Under the pieces are notes generated by a model that was not told where the DNA came from, ran no database searches, and worked only from the letters and a program-made list of their open reading frames with translations. This document shows, piece by piece, positions 33,749 to 43,649 of a stretch of DNA of 64,000 bases; the first letter of the stretch is position 1; each line of letters starts with the position of its first letter. The position numbers were made by a program, and so were the translations under genes. The stretch comes from Roseiarcus sp963737365. Its GTDB lineage: Bacteria > Pseudomonadota > Alphaproteobacteria > Rhizobiales > Beijerinckiaceae. The DNA lies in contig CAVTSD010000007.1 of the NCBI GenBank assembly GCA_963737365.1, positions 930,001 through 994,000 on the forward strand, written 5' to 3'.

Positions 33749-34459
33749 ATGCCCGAGGTTTTCTTTACCGGCCCCGCCGGTAGGCTGGAGGGCCGTTTTC
33801 ATCCCGCCAAGCAGCGCGGGGCGCCGATTGCGGTTGTGCTTCATTCTCATCCCCAATTTGGCGGGACGATGAACAACCAGATTGTCTATAACACGTATTA
33901 TGCTTTTGCCGAACGCGGGTTTTCCGTGCTGCGCTTCAACTTTCGGGGGGTCGGGCGGTCGCAGGGCGCCTTTGACCACGGCCAGGGGGAATTGTCGGAC
34001 GCCGCTTCCGCGCTCGACTGGGCGCAGTCGATCAGTCCGGAGGCGCGCGCCTGCTGGATCGCCGGCGTTTCGTTCGGCTCCTGGATCGGCATGCAGCTCC
34101 TGATGCGCAGGCCGGAGATCGAGGGCTTCATCTCGATCGCTCCGCCAGCCAATCGCTTCGATTACAGCTTTCTTGCGCCTTGCCCCTCCTCAGGCTTGTT
34201 CGTCCATGGCGACAAGGATCGCGTCGCGCCGCTGAAAGAGGTAATGGCGCTGATCGAGAAACTGAAGACCCAGAAGGGCATCGCCATCGAGCACGCCGTT
34301 ATCCCGGAGGCGAATCACTTCTTCGAGGATTGCATGGACGAGCTGCAGACCGTCGTGGGCGCCTATCTCGACAAGCGTCTCGGCATGCCGCGGCACGCGC
34401 CGCTTTCGTTGCGCAAGGATCGGGCAAAGCCAGTCGCGCCGCCGCGCGAAATCGAATAG
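33749..34459 (+). CDS. Alpha/beta hydrolase, serine-esterase-like
   Basis: A 236-residue hydrolase resembling the YsgA/DUF-type alpha/beta hydrolases of alphaproteobacteria. Oxyanion region: VVLHSHPQFGGTMNNQIVY. Nucleophile elbow region: AGVSFGSWIGMQLL (GVSFGS). Acid and His: VHGDKDRVAP and PEANHFFED. It is divergent from the desulfurase gene and 13 bases upstream of rnd, probably in one operon. Substrate unknown. Confidence 0.85.
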   Translation: MPEVFFTGPAGRLEGRFHPAKQRGAPIAVVLHSHPQFGGTMNNQIVYNTYYAFAERGFSVLRFNFRGVGRSQGAFDHGQGELSDAASALDWAQSISPEARACWIAGVSFGSWIGMQLLMRRPEIEGFISIAPPANRFDYSFLAPCPSSGLFVHGDKDRVAPLKEVMALIEKLKTQKGIAIEHAVIPEANHFFEDCMDELQTVVGAYLDKRLGMPRHAPLSLRKDRAKPVAPPREIE

Positions 34460-34472
34460 AGACGCGAATCCA

Positions 34473-35651
34473 GTGTCTCTGATCACAACGACGGACGAAC
34501 TTGCTCAGGCCTGTCAGCGCCTGGCGCGTTCGCCGTTCGTGACCGTCGATACCGAATTCCTGCGCGAGACGACGTTCTGGCCGATTCTGTGCGTCGTTCA
34601 GCTGGCCTCGGACGATGAAGCGCTTGCGATCGACGCGCTGGCGCCGGGGCTCGACCTCCAGCCACTGTTGCAATTGATGGCGGATGAGGACGTGGTCAAG
34701 GTGTTCCACGCCGCCAGGCAGGATCTTGAGATTTTCTGGAAGCTTTCCGGGCTCGTGCCAACGCCGCTGTTCGACACCCAGGTCGCGGCGATGGTGTGCG
34801 GCTATGGCGAACAGGTCTCCTACAGCGAGCTCGTGCAGTCGATCTGTCATGTTGGGATCGACAAGTCGTCGCGGTTCACCGATTGGGCGCGCCGTCCCCT
34901 GGCCGAGGCGCAAATTGCTTACGCGATCGGCGACGTCACCCATTTGCGCGATATTTATAAAGCCCTGTCGAAGCGAGTGGCGACGTCCGGGCGCCAATCC
35001 TGGCTCGACGACGAGATGAAGACGCTGACCTCGCCGTCGACTTACGAGCAGCATCCCGAGCGGGCTTGGGAGCGCTACAAGAACAAGGCGCGCAAGCCCC
35101 GCGATCTCGCGGTGCTGATGGAGATCGCCGCCTGGCGCGAAAGCGAGGCGCAAGCGCGCGACGTGCCCCGAGCGCGCGTGCTCAAGGACGAAGTGCTGAT
35201 CGAGCTCGCGCTCGCCGCGCCGCGCACCCCCGAAGCCCTCGCCAATCTCCGCGCGTTCCCCCGTGGGATGGAGCGGTCGCGCGCGGGCGGCGAGATTCTC
35301 ATCGCGATCGAACGCGGGCTTGAGCGCGACCCCAAGACATTGCCGAAAATTGAGCGCGAGCGACGCAACGGCGTCAATGTCGGCGCAACGGTCGAATTGC
35401 TGAAAGTGTTGCTGAGGCAAGTGAGCGAGGACAGCGGCGTCGCCGGCAAGCTGATCGCCACCGTCGACGACCTTGAAGCGATCGCCCAGAACGATAAAGC
35501 CGCGGTGCCGGCGCTCAGCGGCTGGCGGCGGACTTTGTTCGGCGAACGCGCGCTCGAACTCAAGCGCGGGCGCCTCGCGCTGACGGTCGAGAACGGCAAG
35601 GTCGTCACGCTCGAATGGCAGGACGCGGAAGCGCCGCACTCCGTGGCGTGA
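34473..35651 (+). CDS. rnd: Ribonuclease D
   Basis: A 3'-5' exoribonuclease for tRNA 3' maturation, 392 residues from GTG 34473. DEDDy exonuclease motifs: VTVDTEFLRE (ExoI), VKVFHAARQDLEIF (ExoII), and AEAQIAYAIGDVTHLRDIY (ExoIII with Tyr). The HRDC domain follows (PRDLAVLMEIAAWRESEAQARDVPRARVLKDEVLIELA). Length and layout are standard. Confidence 0.95.
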   Translation: MSLITTTDELAQACQRLARSPFVTVDTEFLRETTFWPILCVVQLASDDEALAIDALAPGLDLQPLLQLMADEDVVKVFHAARQDLEIFWKLSGLVPTPLFDTQVAAMVCGYGEQVSYSELVQSICHVGIDKSSRFTDWARRPLAEAQIAYAIGDVTHLRDIYKALSKRVATSGRQSWLDDEMKTLTSPSTYEQHPERAWERYKNKARKPRDLAVLMEIAAWRESEAQARDVPRARVLKDEVLIELALAAPRTPEALANLRAFPRGMERSRAGGEILIAIERGLERDPKTLPKIERERRNGVNVGATVELLKVLLRQVSEDSGVAGKLIATVDDLEAIAQNDKAAVPALSGWRRTLFGERALELKRGRLALTVENGKVVTLEWQDAEAPHSVA

Positions 35652-35680
35652 GATAGCTTGGCCGCAGGCGGAGACGGCTC

Positions 35681-37129
35681 GTGAGCGCAATCGCCGACAT
35701 CGTCTGGCTGCGAGACGATCTCCGCGTCGATGACCAGCCGTCCGTTCATGCCGTCGCGAATCGTCCTGCGCTCTTCGTCTATGTCCATGACGACGAAGGT
35801 GGCGGAGCGCGTCCGCTCGGCGGCGCAGCGAAATGGAGGCTCGCCGAGGCGCTCGCGGCGATGGAAGTCGAGCTCTCCGCGCGCGGCGCGCGACTCGACG
35901 TCGTCAAGGTCGACACGGAGGAGACGATCCTCGCGCTCGCCGCCGCAGCGAAGGCGAGCCGCGTCTTTTGGAGCCGGCCCTACGAGGGCGGCGCCAAAGG
36001 GCTCGCCGCGCGCATTGAGAAGGCCCTCACAGCGCGCGGCGTCGAAGCGATGACTTTCAATGGCCGAGTCATGCGCGAGCCATCCGAACTGGCCAAGCCG
36101 GACGGAACGCCGGTCGGCGTCTTCAAAGCCTTCTGGCGCCGCCATCGCGCGCTCGGCCCCCTGCCAGCTCCGACGCCGGCGCCCACGCGTTTCATCGCCG
36201 CGTCATGGCCTCATGAGGCTCCGAAGCGCGTGTCGATCGAAGCTTTGAAGCTTAAACCGACAAAGCCAGATTGGGCAGGCGAACTGAGCCTGGGCGAGAC
36301 GCCAGGCGAAATCGGCGCGCTCGCATCGCTCAAGACCTTCGTTACAAAGTCTCTGAAAGACTACGCAGACGAGCGCGACATCCTTGCAGGCGGCGCCGCG
36401 TCGCGCCTGTCGGCGAATTTGCGTTTTGGCGAGATTTCGCCGCGCCGCATCGCGCACGCCGTCGAAGCCGCAGCAGTCTCTAAGCCCGCTCTCGGCGATG
36501 CAGCGGAAAAATTTCTGGCCGAGCTCGGCTGGCGCGACTTTGCAACGGCCTTGCTCGACGCCCATCCCGACCTGGCGACGCGTCCGTTGCGGCCTGAGTT
36601 CGAGCGCTTTCCCTGGCGCGACGACACGTCGGGTTTTCGCGCCTGGGCGCATGGAGAGACAGGCTATCCGATTGTCGACGCCGGGATGCGGCAATTGTGG
36701 CGCACGGGATATTTGCCCAATCGCGCCCGGCTCATCGCCGCTTCGTTCCTCGTCAAGCATCTGCTCATCGACTGGCGGCGCGGCGAGGAATGGTTCTGGG
36801 ATACGCTGATCGACGCCGATCCGGCCAACAATCCGCTGAACTGGCAATGGGTCGCGGGCGCCGGCGTCGATTCCGCGCCCTATTTCCGCATCTTCAATCC
36901 GGTGCTGCAGGCCGAAAAGTTCGATCCCGACGGCGCCTATGTGCGCCAATGGGTTCCGGAGCTGGCGCGTCTCGAGGCGCCCGCGATTCACAGCCCGTGG
37001 ACAGCTTCCGCCGACGCGCTGGAACGCGCGGGAGTCGTGTTGGGTAAAACCTACCCAAAGCCGATCGTCGATCATGGCCAAGCCCGCGCGCGGGCGCTCG
37101 AGGCTTTCGCCAAGATGCGCGGCCGCTAA
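35681..37129 (+). CDS. phrB: Deoxyribodipyrimidine photo-lyase (CPD photolyase)
   Basis: A 482-residue light-dependent DNA repair flavoprotein from GTG 35681. The N-terminal photolyase domain starts IVWLRDDLRVDDQPSVHAV; the FAD/DNA-binding half carries AEKFLAELGWRDFATALL, DAGMRQLWRTGYLPNRARLIAASFLVKHLLIDWR and DADPANNPLNWQWVAGAGVDSAPYFRIFNPVLQ. The Trp-rich WQW and NPxxQ elements indicate a class I CPD photolyase rather than a cryptochrome. It is 30 bases after rnd, on the same strand. Confidence 0.93.
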   Translation: MSAIADIVWLRDDLRVDDQPSVHAVANRPALFVYVHDDEGGGARPLGGAAKWRLAEALAAMEVELSARGARLDVVKVDTEETILALAAAAKASRVFWSRPYEGGAKGLAARIEKALTARGVEAMTFNGRVMREPSELAKPDGTPVGVFKAFWRRHRALGPLPAPTPAPTRFIAASWPHEAPKRVSIEALKLKPTKPDWAGELSLGETPGEIGALASLKTFVTKSLKDYADERDILAGGAASRLSANLRFGEISPRRIAHAVEAAAVSKPALGDAAEKFLAELGWRDFATALLDAHPDLATRPLRPEFERFPWRDDTSGFRAWAHGETGYPIVDAGMRQLWRTGYLPNRARLIAASFLVKHLLIDWRRGEEWFWDTLIDADPANNPLNWQWVAGAGVDSAPYFRIFNPVLQAEKFDPDGAYVRQWVPELARLEAPAIHSPWTASADALERAGVVLGKTYPKPIVDHGQARARALEAFAKMRGR

Positions 37130-37142
37130 TCGCCGCGGCAGT

Positions 37143-37838
37143 TCACGCCATCTCGCTGACTCGCCCGTCGCGGATCGTGACCCGGCGGTCCATCCTGGCG
37201 GCGAGATCCAGATTGTGGGTGGCGACGAGCGCCGCGAGACCGCTCGCCCTGACCAGCGCGGCCAGCGTGCCGAACACGTGATCGGCGGTCTTTGGGTCGA
37301 GATTGCCGGTCGGCTCGTCGGCGAGCAGAACCCGCGGACCGTTGGCGACCGCGCGCGCGATGGCGACCCGCTGCTGTTCGCCGCCGGACAGTTCGGCCGG
37401 GCGATGGCTCTCGCGTTGTGCGAGACCAAGATACCCAAGGAGCTCCCGCGCCCGAGCGGCGGCCTGGGCGCGCGGAAGCCCGGCGATCATCTGCGGGAGG
37501 ATGAGGTTCTCGAGCGCGGAGAATTCCGGCAGCAGGTGATGGAACTGGTAGACGAAACCGATGTCCGTACGCCTGAGCGCCGTCCGCTTGTCGTCGCTCA
37601 TGGTCGAGGTCGCGGCGCCGCCGATCCTCACTTCGCCGGCGTCCGGACGCTCCAGCAGTCCCGCTAGATGCAGAAGCGTCGATTTTCCGGCGCCCGACGG
37701 CGCGATCAGCGCCACCGATTGGCCCGACAAGAGCTCGAGTGAGGCCCCGCTCAGGACCTCGACGGTCGTATCGCCCCGTCCGTATCGACGCTCCACCGCG
37801 TCAAGATTCAGCGCCGCGACACGCGGTTGATCATTCAT
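37143..37838 (-). CDS. lolD: Lipoprotein-releasing system ATPase LolD
   Basis: ABC ATPase that powers release of lipoproteins from the inner membrane. The 231-residue protein has Walker A APSGAGKSTLLH, signature ELSGGEQQRVAIARA, Walker B VLLADEPTGNLD and the H-loop ATHN. VYQFHHLLPEFSALENL is the LolD-type Q-loop region. Its start overlaps the lolC stop by 8 bases. Confidence 0.92.
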   Translation of the reverse strand: MNDQPRVAALNLDAVERRYGRGDTTVEVLSGASLELLSGQSVALIAPSGAGKSTLLHLAGLLERPDAGEVRIGGAATSTMSDDKRTALRRTDIGFVYQFHHLLPEFSALENLILPQMIAGLPRAQAAARARELLGYLGLAQRESHRPAELSGGEQQRVAIARAVANGPRVLLADEPTGNLDPKTADHVFGTLAALVRASGLAALVATHNLDLAARMDRRVTIRDGRVSEMA

Positions 37839-39130
37839 ATCGCAGCGCCTCGACCGGATCGAGCTTGGCTGCGCGCCATGATGGATAGATCGTCGCTGCG
37901 AGCGACAGGATCAGGGCGATGGCGACGACGGAGAGGACGTCCGTCATTTCGACGCGCGAGGGCAATTGCGACAGAAAATAGAATTCCGAAGGAAAGAGAT
38001 TGGCGCCGGTGATCCAGCTCAAACCTTTGCGGATCGGTTCGACATTGTAGGCGACAAGGAGCCCAAGCGCGAGACCAACAGCGGTGCCGACAAATCCGAT
38101 GGTCGCGCCGGTGATGAGAAAGATCCGCATGATCGCGCCGCGGGTCGCGCCCATCGTACGCAGAACGGCGATCGCTCGCGCCTTGTCCTGCACGAGCATG
38201 ATGAGGCCGGAGATGATGTTGAGCGCGGCCACCAGCATAATCAATGTCAGAATGGCGAACATCACGTTGCTCTCGACCGCGAGCACATCGAAAAAGCTGC
38301 GGTTGAGCTGGCGCCAGTCGGTGTCGATCATCGGCCGCCCTTGCGCGGGTTCGATTTTGGCCCGCATCGCGTCCATGTTGTCGGGATCGGCGACATAGAC
38401 CTCGATCACATTGGCCTGACCGTCCTGATTGAAGAAGGTCTGAGCCTCGCTAAGCGGCATGAAGATGAAGGTGTTGTCGAAGGTCGTCATGCCGATCTGG
38501 AAGATCGCCGCGACCGTATAGCTCTTCATGCGGGGCGTGACGCCAAACGGCGTTTCCGCGCCATGGGGGGCGATGATGGTGATCTTGTCGCCGGTCCTGA
38601 GGCTCAGATGCTCGGCAAGCTTGGAGCCGACCGCCACGCCTTGCCCGGCGTCAAAGCCATCGAGCGACCCCTGGATGATATGCCCCTCGAACTCCGGGCA
38701 GCCGCGCGAGATCGCCGCCGCGGATGCCGCGCACCAGCACGCCCGACGAGCCATAGGGGGAACTTGCGAACGCCTGACCCTCAACCAGCGGCAGCGCCAG
38801 AGTGACCCCTGGAACCTTGCTCACCCGCTGCGTCACCGCATCGTAGTCGGTGAGCGGCGTCTCAACCCCTTGCAGGAACATGTGGCCATTGAGGCCGATC
38901 ATCTTGTCCATGAGATCGTGGCGAAAGCCGTTCATGACTGACATCACGACAATGAGGGCAGCCACGCCGAGCACGATGCCAAGGAACGAAAAGCCGGCGA
39001 TGACCGAGATCGAGCGCTGGGCGTTCCGCGCGCGAAGATAGCGAAACGCGACCATCCATTCGAAAGCGGAGAAGGCTTTGGTGGCCGGAGCCGTTTCTGT
39101 AGCGGGCGCTTCGACCGCCAGGGCTGTCAC
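37831..39130 (-). CDS. lolC: Lipoprotein-releasing permease LolC/E; one frameshift
   Basis: MacB/FtsX-type permease, about 432 residues when one base is removed. N-terminal half: FEWMVAFRYLRARNAQRSISVIAGFSFLGIVLGVAALIVVMSVMNGFR (TM1), then the periplasmic domain. C-terminal half: three more helices and the ending ATIYPSWRAAKLDPVEALRYE. An extra G at 38696-38698 (CCC in the gene) breaks the frame between GGDLARLP and EFEGHIIQGSLDGFD. Without it the halves join naturally. As the gene is expected to be essential, the indel is probably a sequence error. In alphaproteobacteria a single LolF-like permease often replaces separate LolC and LolE. Confidence 0.88.
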
Positions 39131-39178
39131 CGCTTGACCTCATGACGACGGCTCATAATCCAGGATCCTCGCGGGTCC

Positions 39179-39348
39179 CGTCATGGCCGGGCTTGACCCG
39201 GCCATCCACGCGGTTGCCCGCGGCCTTCCCGGGCGAACCGCCGCGACGCCAACTCGGATCATTCTTCAGGAGGCCGGTTCGATCTCTTTGCGACGCTCGG
39301 CAAACGCCTTCCGCACCGTGGATGGCCGGGTCAAGCCCGGCCATGACG
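39179..39348. repeat. Large intergenic inverted repeat (32-bp arms)
   Basis: Perfect 32-bp arms at 39179-39210 and 39317-39348 face each other across 106 bases. Each arm is itself palindromic around GGCCGGGCTTGACCCGGCC. I recall this TGGCCGGG(C/T)TTGACCCGGCCA-type element as a dispersed intergenic repeat in Rhizobiales. It lies between proS and lolC, both transcribed leftward. It could form a long cruciform or RNA hairpin, and may act as an attenuator, terminator or REP/MITE-like element. Confidence 0.75.
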
Positions 39349-39379
39349 CGAGCAAACTCACCAAGGGCGCCACCCTGCA

Positions 39380-40708
39380 TTACGCCTGCCCACCGAGCCG
39401 GGCGATCGCCGCATCAACGCTGATCAGCTCGCGCTCGCCGCCGCGACGCGTCTTAAGCTCAATCTTGCCGTCGGCGAGGCTCTTCGGTCCCACAATCGCC
39501 TGAAATGGCGCGCCAACGAGATCCATGGTCGCGAATTTCGCTCCCGGCCGCTCATCGCGGTCGTCATAGAGCACATCGACGCCGGCTTTACCGAGCGACG
39601 CATAGATACGCGCACAAGCCCCGTCGCAGGCGACGTCGCCGACTTTGAGGTTGATGAGCCCAACCCGAAACGGCGCAACCGCCTCGGGCCAAATCGGGCC
39701 ATTTTCATCGTGGTTGGCCTCGATCAGCGCAGCGGCGAGCCTTGTCGGCCCGATGCCGTACGAGCCCATATGCACCGCGTGCTCCTTGCCGTCGGGTCCA
39801 TTGACGATCGCCCTCATGGGAGCCGAGTACTTCGTTCCGAAGTAGAAAATATGTCCGACTTCGATCCCGCGCGCCGAAATCTGGTCCTTGGGATCGAGGC
39901 GCTCAAACGCGGCCTCATCGTGCTTGTCGGATGTGGCGGCGTAGAGCGAGGTCCATTTGTCAACGACCCCCTGCATCGTTTCCACGCTGCCGAAGTCGAT
40001 GTCCTCGGGTGGCGTCTTGAACGAGAGATAGTCGCGATGGCAGAACACCTCGCTTTCGCCGGTCGACGCCAGAATAACGAACTCATGGCTGAGGTCGCCG
40101 CCAATTGGCCCGGATTCCGCCCGCATCGGAATTGCGGTCAGGCCGAGCCGCGTGAAGGTGCGCAAATACGCCGTGAACTCCTTGTTGTAGGAATGGCGCG
40201 CGCCAGCTTGGTCGAGGTCGAAGGTGTAGGCGTCCTTCATCAGAAATTCGCGCGAGCGCATCACGCCGAAACGGGGCCTGACCTCGTCGCGAAACTTCCA
40301 CTGGATATGATAGAGATTGAGCGGCAAATCCTTGTAGGAGCGAACCGAAGCGCGGAAGATTTCGGTAATCATCTCCTCGTTGGTCGGCCCGTACAGCATA
40401 TCGCGCTCATGCCGGTCGCGGATGCGCAACATCTCTTTGCCGTAATCGTCGTAACGTCCGGATTCGCGCCAGAGGTCCGCTGACTGGATGGTCGGCATCA
40501 AGACCTCGATCGCGCCTGCGCGGTCCTGCTCCTCGCGGATAATGGCGCAGATCTTGTGCAAAACCCGAACGCCAAGCGGCAGCCAGGCGTAACTGCCCGC
40601 CGCCTCCTGCCGGATCATGCCGGCACGGAGCATCAGCCGATGCGAGATAATCTCCGCCTCTTTCGGCGTCTCCTTCAGAATCGGCAGGAAGTAACGGGAA
40701 AGACGCAT
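39380..40708 (-). CDS. proS: Prolyl-tRNA synthetase
   Basis: Class II aminoacyl-tRNA synthetase, 442 residues from ATG 40708. It begins RLSRYFLPILKETPKEAEIISHRLMLRAGMIRQ. Class II motif 2 is IQWKFRDEVRPRFGVMRSREFLMKDAYTFD; motif 3 is GSYGIGPTRLAAALIE. GPTNEEMI is the ATP/Pro-site loop. It is the short alphaproteobacterial form without the large editing insertion. It is upstream of lolC/D, a common Rhizobiales arrangement. Confidence 0.95.
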   Translation of the reverse strand: MRLSRYFLPILKETPKEAEIISHRLMLRAGMIRQEAAGSYAWLPLGVRVLHKICAIIREEQDRAGAIEVLMPTIQSADLWRESGRYDDYGKEMLRIRDRHERDMLYGPTNEEMITEIFRASVRSYKDLPLNLYHIQWKFRDEVRPRFGVMRSREFLMKDAYTFDLDQAGARHSYNKEFTAYLRTFTRLGLTAIPMRAESGPIGGDLSHEFVILASTGESEVFCHRDYLSFKTPPEDIDFGSVETMQGVVDKWTSLYAATSDKHDEAAFERLDPKDQISARGIEVGHIFYFGTKYSAPMRAIVNGPDGKEHAVHMGSYGIGPTRLAAALIEANHDENGPIWPEAVAPFRVGLINLKVGDVACDGACARIYASLGKAGVDVLYDDRDERPGAKFATMDLVGAPFQAIVGPKSLADGKIELKTRRGGERELISVDAAIARLGGQA

Positions 40709-41066
40709 AGCGGGCTCAAGGGGCACGAATCGGGCCGGGAGCCGTACGCTTCCCGACTAAGGTGGCCTTATGGCTGCAAAGGTCGAGCGGAGCAAGATCG
40801 CCCAATGCCCACAGCCAGGGCTAGCGTGGCGGATGGATCAGACGCGCGCGCCCTCCTGATCAGCGACGGCTTCAGACCGGCCACATAAGGGTCGGGCGAC
40901 GGACTGCTTCGTTCAGCGGGAGCGACCGTTCATACGGGTCACTGACTGATCGGCGGTTGTCCACTCCGTCTACTAGGGCATCGGCAATCGAGGGAAATGC
41001 TTCGTTGCAAGACAGAACGCCCGCTTGAGCGTTATCCTTCGGTCCTTAGTGTCAACGGGAGAGGCC
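40709..41066. other. 358-bp divergent intergenic region
   Basis: Between proS (minus) and the DUF2254 gene (plus), with room for both promoters. I looked for a tRNA, T-box-like or small RNA structure and see none I can defend. A GGGAGAGG site precedes 41067. Confidence 0.5.
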
Positions 41067-42368
41067 ATGCCGCGCTGGCGATGGATACTGATTCATATCA
41101 CACGCCGCCTGTGGTTCCGGGCGACGCTGATCGGCATGCTTGGCGTCGCTGCTGCGATGCTTGCCGCGGTGGCCGAAAACTATATCCCCTGGCAGCTGCC
41201 CTGGGATATCGGCGCCAACGCAGTCGACAGCATTCTCACCATCATCGCCTCGAGCATGCTGGCGGTGACCACGTTCTCTCTCAATGTGATGACCTCGGCC
41301 TATGGCTCGGCCGCGAACACCGTTACGCCGCGCGCCACCAAACTCCTCATGGAGGACACGGTCACCCAGAACGTCCTCTCGACCTTCCTAGGCTCATTCC
41401 TGTTCGGCATCGTCGGCATCGTTGTCTTGAAGACGGGGGCCTATGGCGCGCGCGGCCGGGTCGTCCTATTCATCGTAACCATCGGCGTCATCGCGCTGAT
41501 TGTCATCTCGCTCTTGCGCTGGATCGACTACCTCACTCATTTCGGTCAGGTCGGAGAAACGACGAAACGAGTGGAGGATGCGACGCGGGAAGCGATCGAA
41601 GCGCGTCTCAAGGCGCCCTCGCTCGGCGGCGCGCCGCTTCTCGATCCAGCAAACACAATTCCGAACTCAGCCGTCGCGGTCGCCTCGCAAGCTATCGGCT
41701 ATGTCGAGCATATCGACGTTTCGGCGTTGTCGCAGTGGTGCGCCAAGGCCGACGCGGAGCTGTACCTGGCGATCAACCCCGGCGCCTTTATCTACGCCGA
41801 CACGACGCTTGCGTGTTTCACGACGAAGGCGGACGGCGGGAGCGAGGAGGAAATGTCGGCTGCCGTGCGCAAGGCTTTCTCCATCGGCGAAACGCGCAGC
41901 TTCGACCAGGATCCGCGTTTCGGCCTCGCGGTGATGAGCGAAATCGCGTCGCGGGCGCTCTCGCCAGCGATGAACGACCCAGGCACTGCGATCGACGTCA
42001 TCGGGCGCACGACGCGGCTCATGAGTTTTTGGGCGATGGGCTGCTCGCAAGAGGCGCCGTCCGGGGAGGCCCTCTATCCGCGCGTGCATGTGCTGCCCTT
42101 GACCGCGCGGGATCTATTCGAGGACGCCTTCATGCTGATTGCGCGCGACGGCGCGGCGATGATCGAAGTCCAGCTGCGCATCCAGAAGGCGCTCGGCGCG
42201 CTTGGCCGGATAGGGGACGAGGCGTTTCGCGCCGCGGCCCTTGATCAGGCGATTCTCGCGCGCGACCGCGCCAACGCGGCGCTGACCCTGGCCGCCGACA
42301 AGATGCGTCTTCGGGAGGCGACGCAAGACCTTGAAGCCGCGGGCGCCGGCGACGCCGCGATCCGGTAG
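41067..42368 (+). CDS. DUF2254 integral membrane protein
   Basis: A 433-residue protein from ATG 41067. The N-terminal part has four hydrophobic helices: LWFRATLIGMLGVAAAMLAAVAE, VDSILTIIASSMLAVTTFSLNVMTSAYGSA, the NVLSTFLGSFLFGIVGIVVL segment and VVLFIVTIGVIALIVISLL. A soluble domain follows, with DQDPRFGLAVMSEIASRALSPAMNDPGTAIDVI, the family hallmark. Function is unknown. The first ATG upstream (41025) adds 14 residues without a ribosome site. Confidence 0.85.
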   Translation: MPRWRWILIHITRRLWFRATLIGMLGVAAAMLAAVAENYIPWQLPWDIGANAVDSILTIIASSMLAVTTFSLNVMTSAYGSAANTVTPRATKLLMEDTVTQNVLSTFLGSFLFGIVGIVVLKTGAYGARGRVVLFIVTIGVIALIVISLLRWIDYLTHFGQVGETTKRVEDATREAIEARLKAPSLGGAPLLDPANTIPNSAVAVASQAIGYVEHIDVSALSQWCAKADAELYLAINPGAFIYADTTLACFTTKADGGSEEEMSAAVRKAFSIGETRSFDQDPRFGLAVMSEIASRALSPAMNDPGTAIDVIGRTTRLMSFWAMGCSQEAPSGEALYPRVHVLPLTARDLFEDAFMLIARDGAAMIEVQLRIQKALGALGRIGDEAFRAAALDQAILARDRANAALTLAADKMRLREATQDLEAAGAGDAAIR

Positions 42369-42459
42369 TTCCGGACCGGCCGACGCGCAGCCATCTTATC
42401 CAACGACCTAGGACGGACGATCCGCGCCGAATCCGCCGTGGGCGCCCGGATCGTGGTTT

Positions 42460-43575
42460 TCAGAGCTGGACGAACCCGATCTTCCCATCGGCGCCTTTCT
42501 TCCAGACGTACCAGACATAGTCGACAGTCGTGCGGTCGCCCTTCTTGTCATAGGAAATGTCGCCGATGACGGTGTGGAAGGGCATGCCGGAATGCATCAC
42601 TTCCGCGACTTTCTTCGGGTCGAGCGAGTTCGCCTTCTCCGCCGCCTGCTTCATGATCTGCACGGCCGCGTATGAGTAGAGGGTGTAACCCTGCGGGTCG
42701 AACCCCTTCGCCTTGAACGAATCGACCGCGGCCTTGGCGTTCGGATTGTTGCGCGGCTCGGGGCCGAAGGTCATGAGCGTGCCTTCGACGCCGGGACCGC
42801 CGATTGCCGCGAACTCGCTATCGGTGATGCCGTCGCCGGAGATCATGATCGTCTTCATGCCCTGGTCGCGCATCTGCCGGATGATGAGGCCGCCTTCGGT
42901 GTGCAGGCCGCCCCACATCAGGTAGTCGGCGCCGGAATCCTTGATCTTGGAGACGATGGCTGAATAGTCCTTCTCTCCGGTGTTGACGCCTTCGTAGAGG
43001 ACCTCCTTGACGCCGAACTTGTGCATGTTGTCGAGCGCGGCGTCGGCAAGCCCTTTGCCGTAGGTGGTCTTGTCGTGGACGACCGCGATCTTCTTGCCCT
43101 TGAGCTTGTCGCGAGCGAGTTCAGCCCACACCATACCCTGTTGATCGTCGCGGCCGCAGGTGCGGAATGCGTCCCAGAGCTTCCGGTCCGTGATCTTCGG
43201 GTTCGTCGCCGACGGGGTGATGAACAGAACGCCGTTTTCGGCGTAGACATCGGAAGCCGGCATCGTCACGCCCGAGTTGAAGTGGCCGACCACGAACTTC
43301 ACGCCGTCGCCGACGAATTTGTTCGCCACCGACACGCCCTGCTTCGGATCGGAAACGTCGTCGCCGATTTCGACTTGGATCTTCTGCCCGAGAATCCCGC
43401 CTGCCTTATTGATGTCTTCGACGGCTTGCTGGACGCCCTGGGTCAGTTGAGCGCCGAAGGCCGCGTTGGCTCCCGTCACCGGTCCGGCGACGGCGAGTTT
43501 CACCTGCGCTTGCGCTGCGCCAGCGAGCATGAGCGACAGGGCGAGGGACACAGACTTGAGAATGACTGTTCGCAT
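42460..43575 (-). CDS. livJ: Branched-chain amino acid ABC transporter substrate-binding protein
   Basis: Periplasmic binding protein of the Leu/Ile/Val (HAAT) family, 371 residues. Signal peptide: MRTVILKSVSLALSLMLAGAAQA. The mature start VKLAVAGPVTGANAAFGAQLTQGVQQAVEDIN and the VVGHFNSGVTMPASDVYAENGVLFITPSATNP segment are typical of LivJ/K. It is divergent from the CGNR regulator and livH-like genes by 74 bases. Ligand specificity (branched-chain amino acids versus urea or amides) is not certain. Confidence 0.9.
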   Translation of the reverse strand: MRTVILKSVSLALSLMLAGAAQAQVKLAVAGPVTGANAAFGAQLTQGVQQAVEDINKAGGILGQKIQVEIGDDVSDPKQGVSVANKFVGDGVKFVVGHFNSGVTMPASDVYAENGVLFITPSATNPKITDRKLWDAFRTCGRDDQQGMVWAELARDKLKGKKIAVVHDKTTYGKGLADAALDNMHKFGVKEVLYEGVNTGEKDYSAIVSKIKDSGADYLMWGGLHTEGGLIIRQMRDQGMKTIMISGDGITDSEFAAIGGPGVEGTLMTFGPEPRNNPNAKAAVDSFKAKGFDPQGYTLYSYAAVQIMKQAAEKANSLDPKKVAEVMHSGMPFHTVIGDISYDKKGDRTTVDYVWYVWKKGADGKIGFVQL

Positions 43576-43649
43576 ATTAACCTCTTATGCGAGTTTGAGC
43601 GGTTAGCTTGCGGAGACTAGCCAGCGTGCCATAACTTGTAAAGACACCT

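Noticed and set aside
34299..35690. 463-residue minus-strand frame
   Set aside because: Antisense to rnd and the flanking ends; no motifs, while the plus strand has a full DEDDy nuclease.
40709..41066. T-box or small RNA upstream of proS
   Set aside because: T-box leaders are not expected in alphaproteobacteria, and I could trace no stable conserved structure.
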